NCBI GenBank assembly: GCA_963757065.1
Contig: CAVWQC010000007.1
Span: 372,001 to 436,000 of the forward strand
DNA from: PNON01 sp963757065
GTDB lineage: Bacteria > Chloroflexota > Anaerolineae > Anaerolineales > Anaerolineaceae
Length of the DNA: 64,000 bases
Reading direction: 5' to 3'
Shown: positions 8,879 to 17,262 of the stretch, one piece after another
How the letters are laid out: the number at the start of each line of letters is the position of its first letter
How positions within the stretch are numbered: position 1 is the first letter of the stretch
Notes under the pieces: generated by a model
Databases searched by the model: none
The model's input: the letters and a program-made list of their open reading frames with translations, nothing else
What the model was told of the DNA's origin: nothing
Made by a program: the position numbers and the translations under genes

Positions 8879-9917
8879 ATGTCTGATTTACCTGAACCAA
8901 CACTCGAGGAGATCCAAAAGCAGGCTTTGGATGCTCTACAATTCGATCAAGGACTCGGATTCACTTACCCAGTGGAAAGTGACCTATCTGGGGAGAAATT
9001 CAGCTGTCATGAATGTTTTTTCCAGCCTTGGGAAACTTTCTGCAGAGTTGAGGCCTGTCACCGGACAGAAAGCCAACCTGGTAAAAGTGGCTCTGGAATC
9101 AGCAATGGGTGAGAGAGCGGAACTCATCCGGCAGATGGAATTGCAGAAATCATTGGAAACAGAAAGCCTCGATATTACCCTACCAGGCCGGCCGGCACGC
9201 CGCGGGCGAATTCATCCCGCCATGCAAAACCTGCGCGACATCTATAAGGTCTTTGCTGATCTGGGTTTCCAGATTTACCGTTCCCCGGATGTGGAATCGG
9301 ATGAATACAATTTTGAACTGTTGAATATCCCTGCCCATCACCCGGCACGTGATATGTGGCAGACCTTTTATACGACGAAGCCGGGTGTACTGCTGCGAAC
9401 GCATACTTCGCCCGGACAGATCTGGGCGATGAAAGAGCGGTGTCCTGAATCGATCCGGGTGATCTTACCGGGGATGTGCTACCGCTATGAGCAGATCACG
9501 ACCCGGTCAGAGATCCAGTTCCACCAGGTGGAAGGTTTGATGGTCGGTAAAAACGTCACCTTCAGCGACCTCAAAGGCACCCTGTCGGATTTTGCCAGGC
9601 GAATGTTTGGCCACAATGTCCGCACCCGTTTCAGGCCATCCTACTTCCCCTTTACCGAGCCATCCGCAGAAATGGATGTGGAGTGTTTCATCTGCGGCGG
9701 AAAGGGCTGCACAGTCTGCAAGAATGCCGGCTGGCTGGAAATTTTGGGCTGCGGAATGGTCCACCCGGAGGTGTTGCGAAATGGTGGATATGATCCTGAG
9801 GTGTTCAGTGGATTCGCCTTCGGCATGGGTCCGGAACGGATCACCATGCTGCGCCGGCATATTGATGACATCCGCTATTTCTGGGGCAATGATACTCGTT
9901 TCCTTGAGCAATTTTAG
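8879..9917 (+). CDS. pheS: Phenylalanyl-tRNA synthetase alpha subunit (one frameshift)
   Basis: The alpha chain of the (alpha-beta)2 enzyme that charges tRNA-Phe; about 345 residues. ATG 8879 follows AAGGAG and opens MSDLPEPTLEEIQKQALDAL, the usual coiled-coil N-terminus. The frame then moves by +1 between about 8938 and 8949 and continues KDSDSLTQWKVTYLGR to the end. Class II core motifs are intact: FHQVEGLMVG near 9530, the CxxCxxxxCxxC region before GWLEILGCGMVHPEVL near 9700-9780, and motif 3 GFAFGMGPERITMLR near 9835. The enzyme is essential and I see no second copy, so the frameshift is probably a sequence error; there is no slippery site with a nearby stop to suggest programmed shifting. 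pheT follows eight bases later. Confidence 0.95.
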
Positions 9918-9925
9918 GAGTAAAC

Positions 9926-12454
9926 ATGAAAATACCTTTATCGTGGTTAAAAGATTATGTAGATATTACACTTGACCTTGAGCAGCTGGCAAAGACGCTG
10001 ACCATGGCAGGGCTCGAAGTGGATGGCGTTCAGCTGGTGGGTTTGCCCAAGCCCGAAGGCGAGAAGCACGAATTCAAGTATTCAGGGTTCACCTGGGATC
10101 GCGAGAAGATCGTGGTGGCGGAGATCACCGAAGTGCTGCCGCATCCCAATGCAGACCGGTTAGTCCTATGCAAACTGAGAGATGGCCAGCAGGAACATCT
10201 GGTGCTGACCGGTGCTCCCAACCTGTTCGAGTATAAGAACAAGGGTGTCCTTTCTCCCTCGCTCAAAGTGGCTTATGCCAAGGAAGGTGCCCAGATCTAT
10301 GACGGTCACCAACCCGGGCTGGTATTGACCACCCTGAAACGCGCCAAGATCCGTGGTGTGAATTCATACTCGATGGTCTGCTCCGAGAAGGAACTGGGAA
10401 TATCTGAGGAACATGAGGGCATCATCCTCCTTGATCATGATGCTCCAACCGGGATGCCTCTGGCTGATTATATGGGCGATGCGGTGTTTGAATTGAGCAT
10501 TCTGCCGAATATGATCCGCAATGCCTGTGTTCTGGGTGTGGCCAGGGAACTGTCTGCTATCACCGGGCAACCCCTGCGGAAACCAGCTATCAAAGTAAAC
10601 ACAACCGGTCCGGGAATTACGGGAAAGGTGAGCATCGACATTCAAACCCCTGAGCTTAATCCGCGATTCGTGGTTGGATTGATCCAAAATATTGAAATTA
10701 AACCCAGCCCGTTCATCGTCCAGACCCGATTGAAGCTGGCCGGGATGCGCCCTATCAACAATATCGTCGATGCCACCAACTATGCGATGCTGGAACAGGG
10801 TGAACCCTTGCATGCCTTCGATTATGATGCTTTACTGGCGCGTAACAATGGGAAACCCCCAACGATCATTACCCGGCAGGCAGCCAAAGGTGAGAAATTA
10901 ACCACTCTGGATGGCGTGGAGCGGACAATGGATGATTATTCCGTCCTGGTATGCGATACCCATGGATCGCTGTCCATCGCCGGGATAATGGGCGGCTCTG
11001 AGACAGAAGTCAGTTCAAAGACTCGCAATGTCTTATTGGAAGGTGCAAGCTGGAATTTCATTAACATCCGGAAAACGGTTGCATCTCAAAAGATCGCCTC
11101 TGAGGCGGCATATCGTATGAGCCGTGGAATTCCACCAGCTTTGGCTGAATCCAGCCTGATACGAGGTCTTGAGTTGATGCAGCAGTGGTCTGGCGGAGAG
11201 ATATGCAGTGGCGTGGTGGATGCTTATCCTTTGAAGTCGCAGCCGGTGCAGGTTTCAGTATCCGAAGCGGATGTTCGCCGTCTGCTTGGAATAGAACTTA
11301 CAGCGCAAGTTATAGCGGGTTTACTGGAGAAGCTGGAATTCAAATGCAGCGTTCAGGGAGATACGGTCCAGGTAACAGCACCGGAATTTCGGATGGATAT
11401 CGGTGAAGGAATGACAGGCAAGGCAGATGTTCTGGAAGAAATTGCCCGCTTGTATGGTTATGAACGCATCCCTGAAACCAGGCTGGCAGACGTAATGCCT
11501 CCTCAGTATGGGAATCCTGCTCAGGATATGGAAGAAAAACTCAGGGATGTTATGGCGAATCTGGGTCTGCAGGAGGTAGTGTCTTACCGCCTGACAACTC
11601 CGGAACGCGAAGCAAAACTGGTACCGGGAGATTCAGCTCCGGCAGGTGAATATATCACCCTGCAAAACCCGATCACGCCAGAAAGAAGGGTGATGCGTCA
11701 CAGTGTTTTGGCCAGTGTGCTGGACAACATGGAAAAGAACAGCCGCACTTCGGACCAGCTTGCCTTTTTTGAGATAGGAAATGTCTATATTCCGGTGGAG
11801 GGAAAGACCCTTCCGGAAGAACTACCCAGACTGGGTATCGTAATGACCGGGCATCGTTTTGCGCCGGCATGGGATATCAAAGACCCGCCCAAAGTGGATT
11901 TCTTCGATCTCAAAGGTGTATTGGAAGAAGTATGTAATGCTTTCCAATTGCCTGATATCTCTTTCGAAGCATCCGAAAATCCTTCCTTTCACCCCGGAAA
12001 ACAATCCAGGATTCTCAGCGGGGGTGTGAAAATTGGAGAATTTGGCTCTTTGCATCCACTTGTCAGGGCTAATTATGAAACTACCTATGAAGATATTCTT
12101 ACGGCCGAACTGGATGTTGCAGCGCTTTTCGAGTGCAGCCAGAAAGTGAGCCAGATCATTCCGGTTCCGGCTTTTCCGCCGATATTGGAAGATATTGCCA
12201 TCGTCGTAGATGAATCCCTCGCGGCCGGCACCATCGAACAGTTGATCCGGCAGACCGGCGGCAAGTTGGTCACCCATATCCGCCTGTTTGACATCTTCCG
12301 CAGCCCGCAGATCGGAGAAGGGAAAAAGAGTATGGCATACTCGTTGACCTACCAGGCACCGGATCGGACCCTGACGGATAAGGATGCGACACAGATCCGG
12401 CAGAGGATCATCCGCCGTCTGGAGCAGGAGCTGGGAGCCAAGCTGCGGAGTTGA
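9926..12454 (+). CDS. pheT: Phenylalanyl-tRNA synthetase beta subunit
   Basis: A full-length beta chain of 842 residues. Domains in order: the short N-terminal MKIPLSWLKDYVD, a tRNA-binding EMAP/OB domain (about 45-160), the B3/B4 editing domain (about 220-400; RPINNIVDATNYAM near 275), B5 (about 430-510), the catalytic-like core with LEEIARLYGYERIP near 505, and the C-terminal anticodon-binding FDX-ACB domain (about 750-842). It pairs with PheS in the cytoplasm and hydrolyses mischarged Tyr-tRNA-Phe. TAGGAG precedes ATG 9926. It shares the T-box leader with pheS. No frameshift is present, unlike its partner. Confidence 0.97.
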   Translation: MKIPLSWLKDYVDITLDLEQLAKTLTMAGLEVDGVQLVGLPKPEGEKHEFKYSGFTWDREKIVVAEITEVLPHPNADRLVLCKLRDGQQEHLVLTGAPNLFEYKNKGVLSPSLKVAYAKEGAQIYDGHQPGLVLTTLKRAKIRGVNSYSMVCSEKELGISEEHEGIILLDHDAPTGMPLADYMGDAVFELSILPNMIRNACVLGVARELSAITGQPLRKPAIKVNTTGPGITGKVSIDIQTPELNPRFVVGLIQNIEIKPSPFIVQTRLKLAGMRPINNIVDATNYAMLEQGEPLHAFDYDALLARNNGKPPTIITRQAAKGEKLTTLDGVERTMDDYSVLVCDTHGSLSIAGIMGGSETEVSSKTRNVLLEGASWNFINIRKTVASQKIASEAAYRMSRGIPPALAESSLIRGLELMQQWSGGEICSGVVDAYPLKSQPVQVSVSEADVRRLLGIELTAQVIAGLLEKLEFKCSVQGDTVQVTAPEFRMDIGEGMTGKADVLEEIARLYGYERIPETRLADVMPPQYGNPAQDMEEKLRDVMANLGLQEVVSYRLTTPEREAKLVPGDSAPAGEYITLQNPITPERRVMRHSVLASVLDNMEKNSRTSDQLAFFEIGNVYIPVEGKTLPEELPRLGIVMTGHRFAPAWDIKDPPKVDFFDLKGVLEEVCNAFQLPDISFEASENPSFHPGKQSRILSGGVKIGEFGSLHPLVRANYETTYEDILTAELDVAALFECSQKVSQIIPVPAFPPILEDIAIVVDESLAAGTIEQLIRQTGGKLVTHIRLFDIFRSPQIGEGKKSMAYSLTYQAPDRTLTDKDATQIRQRIIRRLEQELGAKLRS

Positions 12455-12525
12455 TTCGGTAAGTCATCTTTTCGAATGGAGTGATAAGTGAATTTTATTT
12501 TAAGACTTGATAACAACAACAAGGA

Positions 12526-12553
12526 AAAAACTCACCAAAATTGGTGAGTTTTT
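12526..12553 (+). terminator. Terminator after pheST (may work both ways)
   Basis: AAAAACTCACCAA and TTGGTGAGTTTTT form a perfect inverted repeat with A and T tracts on both sides, 71 bp after pheT. The convergent membrane-protein gene at 12642-13111 could use it too. Confidence 0.85.
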
Positions 12554-12641
12554 ATAATTAATGTTTCATAAAAACCTAAATCAGATTAAAAGAGGACAGC
12601 TAGATAAATTATCGGATGTGATGAAAAAATCATACATATCT

Positions 12642-13111
12642 TTAGGCGCCAAACATAAAAATCATAAAAGGAATAATAATTGGAATCCCGAAAATAAGTG
12701 CATAACTCGCCAAATTCGATTTTATTTCGAATTCAACTAATCTATTGTTTTTCAGTGCAGGTTTAATAAGAAAATCTTCGCGCTGATAAATTCAATAACC
12801 AGAGTAATGATGAAATTCAAAAGTACTAAAAGTACTATTTGCGAGAAAGGGTCTATACCGATTTTCCAGACGAGTAAATAATTTATAGGGATGCCTATTG
12901 CTGTAGATATGGCATTAATAATAAATGAATACTTTAAGCGCTCACTATATGGCCGATATCTTTTATCCGGGCTGAGAAAATAATCTTTCATGATCCTGGC
13001 TTCAATGGGAACCACTAGGATGAAAGCAAAAACTGCATATCCAACCCCCCAATATATCCATGTGTTAATTAATCCAACATTATACTGAGGTATTTGATTG
13101 ATCGAGAACAT
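12642..13111 (-). CDS. Small unknown membrane protein (one frameshift)
   Basis: The frame from ATG 13111 runs 119 codons and then stops, but the coding pattern continues in another frame to TAA at 12644-12642: AKIF joins LIKPALKNNRLVEFE and ends PFMIFMFGA. One missing T in the TTTT run near 12775 (minus strand) explains it. The repaired protein is about 155 residues with four hydrophobic segments (about 18-38, 65-85, 90-115 and near the C-terminus). I recognise no family. It is AT-rich compared with pheT and the aldo/keto reductase on either side and stands alone, so it may be acquired. Confidence 0.65.
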
Positions 13112-13381
13112 GGGTTGTTATTATTCCTTATATTTGAATTTATAAAAAAAATCATACTATAGAATTCTTTTACTGAAGCGCACACAATTTTTGGAGTAAT
13201 TATCCCTCTTCTACTATTATGGCTTGAATATGTTCCCCATTAGTGCCATTTCCAGGAGCTGATAATAATGCATTAATTAAATTATAGGTAAATTATTAGA
13301 CGGGTCAATAAATTTTCACAATTCGTAAAGAAATAGGCCAAAAAGCCTTCACCTCAGATTATTTATAAATCTAAATGACAA

Positions 13382-13419
13382 ATAAAAACAAGCTCGCCAC
13401 TTTATTGGCGAGCTTGTTT
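13382..13419 (-). terminator. Terminator of the kamA-aldo/keto reductase unit
   Basis: AAACAAGCTCGCC / GGCGAGCTTGTTT is a 13-bp stem with an eight-base loop; read on the minus strand it is followed by a T-rich tract. Between it and 13111 (about 270 bp, AT-rich) I see no other feature. Confidence 0.85.
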
Positions 13420-13498
13420 ACTACTCACTACTCACTAATCACTTCCCCCTACTCTCAATTCTCAATTCTCCATTTTCAATTTTCTATTCTCTTCCTAA
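13420..13498 (-). repeat. Purine-rich short-unit repeat tract (copy 1)
   Basis: Seen on the minus strand, the bases just after the aldo/keto reductase stop are strings of GAGAATAG, GAAAATTG, GAGAATTG and GTGATTAGTGAGTAGTGAG units. The same unit types occur at 19440-19572 and 61598-61633. The tract lies between the stop codon and the terminator hairpin, so it is transcribed. Confidence 0.8.
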
Positions 13499-14464
13499 CT
13501 ATTCCTCTTCCGGATGATTGGCAAGGATTTTTTCGATGGTTTCCAATACATCGTCTGTCAGCTTGTCGACTGCATCCCCAGCCTGGATGTTCTCATCGAG
13601 CTGCTCCAGCCTGGATGCACCGGTGATGACACTGCTCACTTCCTTTCGCCGCAGGATCCAGGCGATGGCTAGTTGCGCTGGTGTGAGGCCAAGTTCAGCA
13701 GCGACTACCCCGACTCCCCGTACCTTACCGATCGCTTCGGGAGTGATCCTGTCTTTGATCCAGGCCATTTCCGGGATAGCAGCCCGGCTGCCTTCGGGAA
13801 TGCCGGAGTTATATTTTCCGGACAGAATTCCATAACCAAGCGGGCTGAAAGATGTAAGCCCCAGGCCAAATTCCTTGACTGCGTAGCTCAGGTCGACTTC
13901 CACAGAGCGGCGATCCAGCATGTTGTAACGGCATTGCTCCACCATGGGAGGGATGCCGTTGAATTGCCTGGCGACCGCAATCGCGCTGGTGATCTGGCTG
14001 CCGCTCCATTTGGATGTGCCCCAGTACATGATCTTGCCCTGGCTGACCAGGTCGGTCATGGTTCTGACGACCTCTTCCATGGGGGAATCGGGATCGAAGC
14101 GGTGGCAGAAATACAGGTCGAGATAATCGGTATCCAGCCGTTTGAGAGTTGCATGGACCGAGTCGATGATGTGTTTGCGTGACAGGCCTTTCCCGTTTGG
14201 TCCCGGAAAGGTGGGGAAGAATACCTTGCTTGAGATGACCAGTGCCTGGCGGGGAATTCCTGCCATAGCCTTTCCCATCACGGTTTCTGCCAGTCCGTCA
14301 GCATACATATCTGCATTATCGAAGAAATTAATGCCCTGGTCGTAGGCAGCATGGAACAGGTTGACGGCAGATTGCTCTTGAAGCTGGGAACCGAAGGTAA
14401 CCCAGGCACCCAGTGAGATCTCTGATACTTTCAGGCCGGAACGGCCAAGGCGGCGATAATGCAT
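13499..14464 (-). CDS. Aldo/keto reductase (Kv-beta-like)
   Basis: A 321-residue NADPH-dependent oxidoreductase with the (beta/alpha)8 fold. It opens MHYRRLGRSGLKVSEISLG, the classic start of the AKR6/Kv-beta-like group. The catalytic tetrad is visible: Asp and Tyr in FFDNADMYADG (about 48-57), Lys in VISSKV (about 78) and His in LYFCHRFDPDSP (about 118). The NADP-binding C-terminal part ends SSVITGASRLEQLDEN. It starts three bases after the kamA stop, with GGGGAAGGGAAG as ribosome site inside the kamA end, so the two are co-transcribed. Substrate unknown; a link to beta-amino acid metabolism is conjecture. Confidence 0.92.
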   Translation of the reverse strand: MHYRRLGRSGLKVSEISLGAWVTFGSQLQEQSAVNLFHAAYDQGINFFDNADMYADGLAETVMGKAMAGIPRQALVISSKVFFPTFPGPNGKGLSRKHIIDSVHATLKRLDTDYLDLYFCHRFDPDSPMEEVVRTMTDLVSQGKIMYWGTSKWSGSQITSAIAVARQFNGIPPMVEQCRYNMLDRRSVEVDLSYAVKEFGLGLTSFSPLGYGILSGKYNSGIPEGSRAAIPEMAWIKDRITPEAIGKVRGVGVVAAELGLTPAQLAIAWILRRKEVSSVITGASRLEQLDENIQAGDAVDKLTDDVLETIEKILANHPEEE

Positions 14465-14467
14465 ACT

Positions 14468-15799
14468 TTACTTCCCTTCCCCAATTCCCAAAGGTGTCCA
14501 TTTGCCCTTATCAGAACGCAGGCGATGTTCAACACCGCCGCGGTTGTGCATCAGGTCGAACCCTTCAGGTTTGATGAACATTTCGTCCCCGTCCAGCATG
14601 CCGGAGATGCCGCGCTGGCCGGGTTCTTCCTTCTTACTCTTGCAGAAGGTGCAGGTGGAAGGGTCGTGCGCCGTGTAAGTAACCGGTTCTTCATAGGCGG
14701 TCACATAACCTTCGTAGTTGCGCAGTACGACCTTGTGATCGGATTGGGAGATCAGGTAGGTGGGTCCCACCGGGATCTTCCCGCCGCCGCCCGGAGCATC
14801 CACCACAAAGGTGGGCACCGAGTAGCCGGAGGTATGCCCGCGCAGCGCTTCGATGATCTCGATCCCTTTACTCACCGGAGTGCGGAAATGACCGGCGCCT
14901 TCCACCAGGTCGCATTGATAAAGGTAATACGGCCGCACTCGAATGCGTACCAGGTCCTGCACTAGCTGGCGCATGATGTGCGGGCAGTCGTTCACCCCGG
15001 CCAGCAGCACAGACTGGTTACCCAGCGGGATGCCTGCCCGGGAGAGTTTATCGCACGCGTCAGCCAGTTCCGGGGTGATCTCGTTGGGGTGGTTGACGTG
15101 GATGTTCAGCCACAGCGGGTGGAATTTTTGCAGCATGTCGGTCAGTTCAGTGGTGACGCGCATGGGCATGAATACCGGCACGCGGCTGCCGATGCGGATG
15201 ATCTCAATATGTGGAATTTCACGCAGGCGGGTGAGGATTTCTTCCAATTGTTTGGGTGCAATTGTGAGCGGGTCACCGCCGGAAAGCAGGACATCCCTCA
15301 CCTGCGGTGTTCTCTTCAGATAATCGATCTGGGCTTCAAATTCAGTCCGTGAGAAATTCGCACCCGGGTCGCCGACAATTCTGGAGCGGGTGCAGTAACG
15401 ACAGTAAGAGGCGCACTGGGTGGTGACCAGCATCAAAACCCGGTCGGGGTAACGATGCACCAACCCGGGCACCGGAGAATGGCGGTCTTCTGCCAGGGAG
15501 TCTTCCATCATGCCGGTGAATGGCGTGATCTCATCTGCCGTGGGGATGACCTGCCTGCGGACCGGGTCATTCGGGTCGTCCGGATCGATAAGCGAAATAA
15601 AGTATGGGGTAATATCCACCCGGAACAAACCGGGTGAACTGAGGGCTTTGCGCTCACTGGCTGTGAGAGGAATGACCTTTTCAATTTCGTCAACGGAATT
15701 CAAGCGGTGGCTAAGCTGCCAGCGCCAGTCATTCCATTTTTCTTCGGGAACATCATTAAAAACGGGAGCCCGTTTTGAGATAAATTGCCTGGGGGACAT
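14468..15799 (-). CDS. kamA: Lysine 2,3-aminomutase (radical SAM, PLP)
   Basis: Converts L-lysine to L-beta-lysine using a [4Fe-4S]-SAM radical and PLP. The radical SAM cluster motif CxxxCxxC is CASYCRYC near residues 128-135, and the PLP lysine lies in DAPGGGGKIPV near residue 338. Both aspartates that hold the substrate side-chain amine in lysine aminomutase appear to be kept (Asp in LYQCDLVEG and in FVVDAPGG), which favours lysine over glutamate as substrate. I start at ATG 15799 after AAGGAAGG rather than the upstream TTG at 15823. The C-terminus has an additional CTFCKSKKEE motif. No beta-lysine acetyltransferase (ablB) is next to it, so use as compatible solute or in lysine breakdown is open. 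Confidence 0.93.
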   Translation of the reverse strand: MSPRQFISKRAPVFNDVPEEKWNDWRWQLSHRLNSVDEIEKVIPLTASERKALSSPGLFRVDITPYFISLIDPDDPNDPVRRQVIPTADEITPFTGMMEDSLAEDRHSPVPGLVHRYPDRVLMLVTTQCASYCRYCTRSRIVGDPGANFSRTEFEAQIDYLKRTPQVRDVLLSGGDPLTIAPKQLEEILTRLREIPHIEIIRIGSRVPVFMPMRVTTELTDMLQKFHPLWLNIHVNHPNEITPELADACDKLSRAGIPLGNQSVLLAGVNDCPHIMRQLVQDLVRIRVRPYYLYQCDLVEGAGHFRTPVSKGIEIIEALRGHTSGYSVPTFVVDAPGGGGKIPVGPTYLISQSDHKVVLRNYEGYVTAYEEPVTYTAHDPSTCTFCKSKKEEPGQRGISGMLDGDEMFIKPEGFDLMHNRGGVEHRLRSDKGKWTPLGIGEGK

Positions 15800-16220
15800 A
15801 ATTTCCTTCCTTTCCGAATCCAATTAACCAATAAAAGAAACCTAAAGCTGGAAGTGAGCAGGTTCCATATATCCTGTATAGATTGTGGGGTACACGGTGA
15901 GAATGGATTACAGGATTGACACCCTTAATGATGGATCAATGGGGGGTCATGATCTGTCCGGAAAAAACCGGCAATGCAGGAGAAGGATTGCAAATCTCGC
16001 ATACGGTTATTGTACGGGATTGAAGCATCCGGGTCAATGCATAAGAAAAGGTTTTTGAAGTTGAAATCCACAAATCAGCTTCAGTTTGATTGCTATACAA
16101 TGAATAGGTGGATTCCTGCTGGTTAGAGGGTGTGGATTGTGAAGAATACTGAAGAAATCACGGTCAAAGACTTGCTTGTGGTTAGGGCACAAGTGCGAAC
16201 GGAGTGAAAAAGGACCAAAT
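15800..16220 (+). other. Intergenic region with no supported gene
   Basis: About 420 bp between the divergent kamA and the small membrane-protein gene. A TGCTATACAAT element at 16091-16101 could be an extended -10 for the plus-strand gene, but I see no -35 at the right distance. A 22-codon GTG-started frame at 16139-16207 looks like a fragment. Nothing else is supported. Confidence 0.5.
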
Positions 16221-16553
16221 ATGCTTAGGCTTGAAAAAATTGTTCTTCTTTTGATCTTTCCACTCTTATGGAATATTCTAACTGTAGTCTATTTGTATCG
16301 GAAAGCTCGAAAAGGGATATTAACTCCTTTTAGATTTGCCTTTGTGTTTACTTTAGGTTTTAGTATCGTAATTTCGACCATGGTTTATTTTTTAATTGCC
16401 TCTTCTTCCGGAATTGACATAAGTAATATCGGTTTTGTCTTGTTAGTATTCTCGATTAATTTTTTTATTGGGTTTCCTGTGGTCTACTTTTTAACAAAAT
16501 ATCTAATTATAAAAATCTTTCCTAACTGGTCGTCTCAAATTAACAAGCCGTAG
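16221..16553 (+). CDS. Small unknown membrane protein
   Basis: A 110-residue protein with three hydrophobic segments (about residues 7-24, 37-60 and 67-92) and a basic end. I start at ATG 16221, preceded by AAAAAGGACC; the longer upstream frame begins with polar residues and has no ribosome site. The gene is AT-rich against kamA and the CPBP gene around it. Its TAG stop (16551-16553) shares its last base with the first base of a 29-bp repeat found again after the Imm26-like gene. I recognise no family. A partner of the immunity gene downstream is possible but only by position. Confidence 0.6.
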   Translation: MLRLEKIVLLLIFPLLWNILTVVYLYRKARKGILTPFRFAFVFTLGFSIVISTMVYFLIASSSGIDISNIGFVLLVFSINFFIGFPVVYFLTKYLIIKIFPNWSSQINKP

Positions 16554-16581
16554 TTGAGCGTTTTTTGTGAAACCCAACTAA
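16553..16581 (+). repeat. 29-bp repeat, copy A
   Basis: Begins GTTGAGCG, runs through six T and ends AAACCCAACTAA. It matches 17128-17156 at 28 of 29 bases. It begins on the last base of the upstream stop codon and lies 47 bp before the Imm26-like gene. Confidence 0.85.
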
Positions 16582-16627
16582 AGATTTTTAGTAAATTTGA
16601 ATTAATCCCTTAAATTGGAGCACGGAA

Positions 16628-17122
16628 ATGGTAAGGGTTGGAGATTTTTTTGAAATTCCGTTATCGAATAATCGAAAGGCATTCGGCCAATTCGTTTATA
16701 AGGAATTAAAGAACGGTCCTATGATCCAGGTTTATGATTTAATTGTTCAGGAAGATGATCCATTACAAATTGATTTCCTGAAGTTAACACCATTATTCCC
16801 TCCAATAATAACTGGCTTAAATGCGGCGATAAGGGAAGGACTTTGGCACAAAATTGGAAAATACCCAATAAACAGTTTCGCTTATCCATTATTCATAAGT
16901 GCACATTGGAGCAACCTATCGAAACAAGTGATAAATTGGTTTTTATGGAATGGGGAGAATTATATTGAGTTAGGTCCAGAACTACCTGAAAAATATTAAA
17001 ACCTTGAATATCTTGTTGTTTGGAGTCCATATGATGTAATAAACCGAATCGAGACTGGAAAATATCTTTTCCCGTATGGTGATTTGATTAAATTTAACAG
17101 ATTCACAATTAGTGAGATGTAG
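16628..17122 (+). pseudogene. Imm26-like immunity protein with in-frame TAA
   Basis: The first 123 codons (VRVGDFFEIPLSNNRKAFGQ...) look like immunity protein 26, a family that neutralises polymorphic/contact-dependent toxins. A TAA at 16997-16999 interrupts it, but the same frame continues for 40 more codons (NLEYLVVWSPYDVINRIETG, then KYLFPYG) to TAG 17120-17122. That tail resembles the usual family C-terminus, so the whole is about 164 residues with one nonsense change. Truncation, sequence error or readthrough are the options. No toxin gene is nearby, so it is an orphan immunity gene, often kept as protection against neighbours. It is AT-rich and bracketed by 29-bp repeats. Family assignment is from memory of its motifs. 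Confidence 0.65.
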
Positions 17123-17252
17123 GTTGGGTTGAGCGTTTTTTGCGAAACCCAACTAACTAGATCCCGACAGCACCTAAGGATTTGACGTTTGGTCTCCGGT
17201 TTTCGTTTTGCCTTGTCCTACGCACGGGCTCGGGAACCAGCTCAACCCAACC
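17122..17252. repeat. Palindromic element with 13-bp terminal inverted repeats (contains 29-bp copy B)
   Basis: GGTTGGGTTGAGC (17122-17134) and its exact complement GCTCAACCCAACC (17240-17252) bound a 131-bp segment. Its left part holds a hairpin GTTGGGTT...AACCCAAC (17123-17153) that includes repeat copy B (17128-17156). It begins at the Imm26-like stop codon and ends 11 bp before the CPBP stop codon. No transposase is inside; it could be a small non-autonomous element or a REP/RAYT-type palindrome. Confidence 0.7.
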
Positions 17253-17262
17253 GGGCTGTTGA

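Noticed and set aside
13375..13626. Plus-strand open frame rich in TTHYSLITS/FSILHFQFSIL
   Set aside because: It is a translation of the reverse strand of the purine-rich repeat tract; such low-complexity frames are well-known artefacts.
14978..15352. Plus-strand frames across kamA
   Set aside because: Antisense shadows of a GC-rich, clearly conserved radical SAM gene.
16139..16207. 22-codon GTG-started frame (NTEEITVKDLLVV)
   Set aside because: Too short, no ribosome site, no homologue recognised; may be a remnant but cannot be supported.
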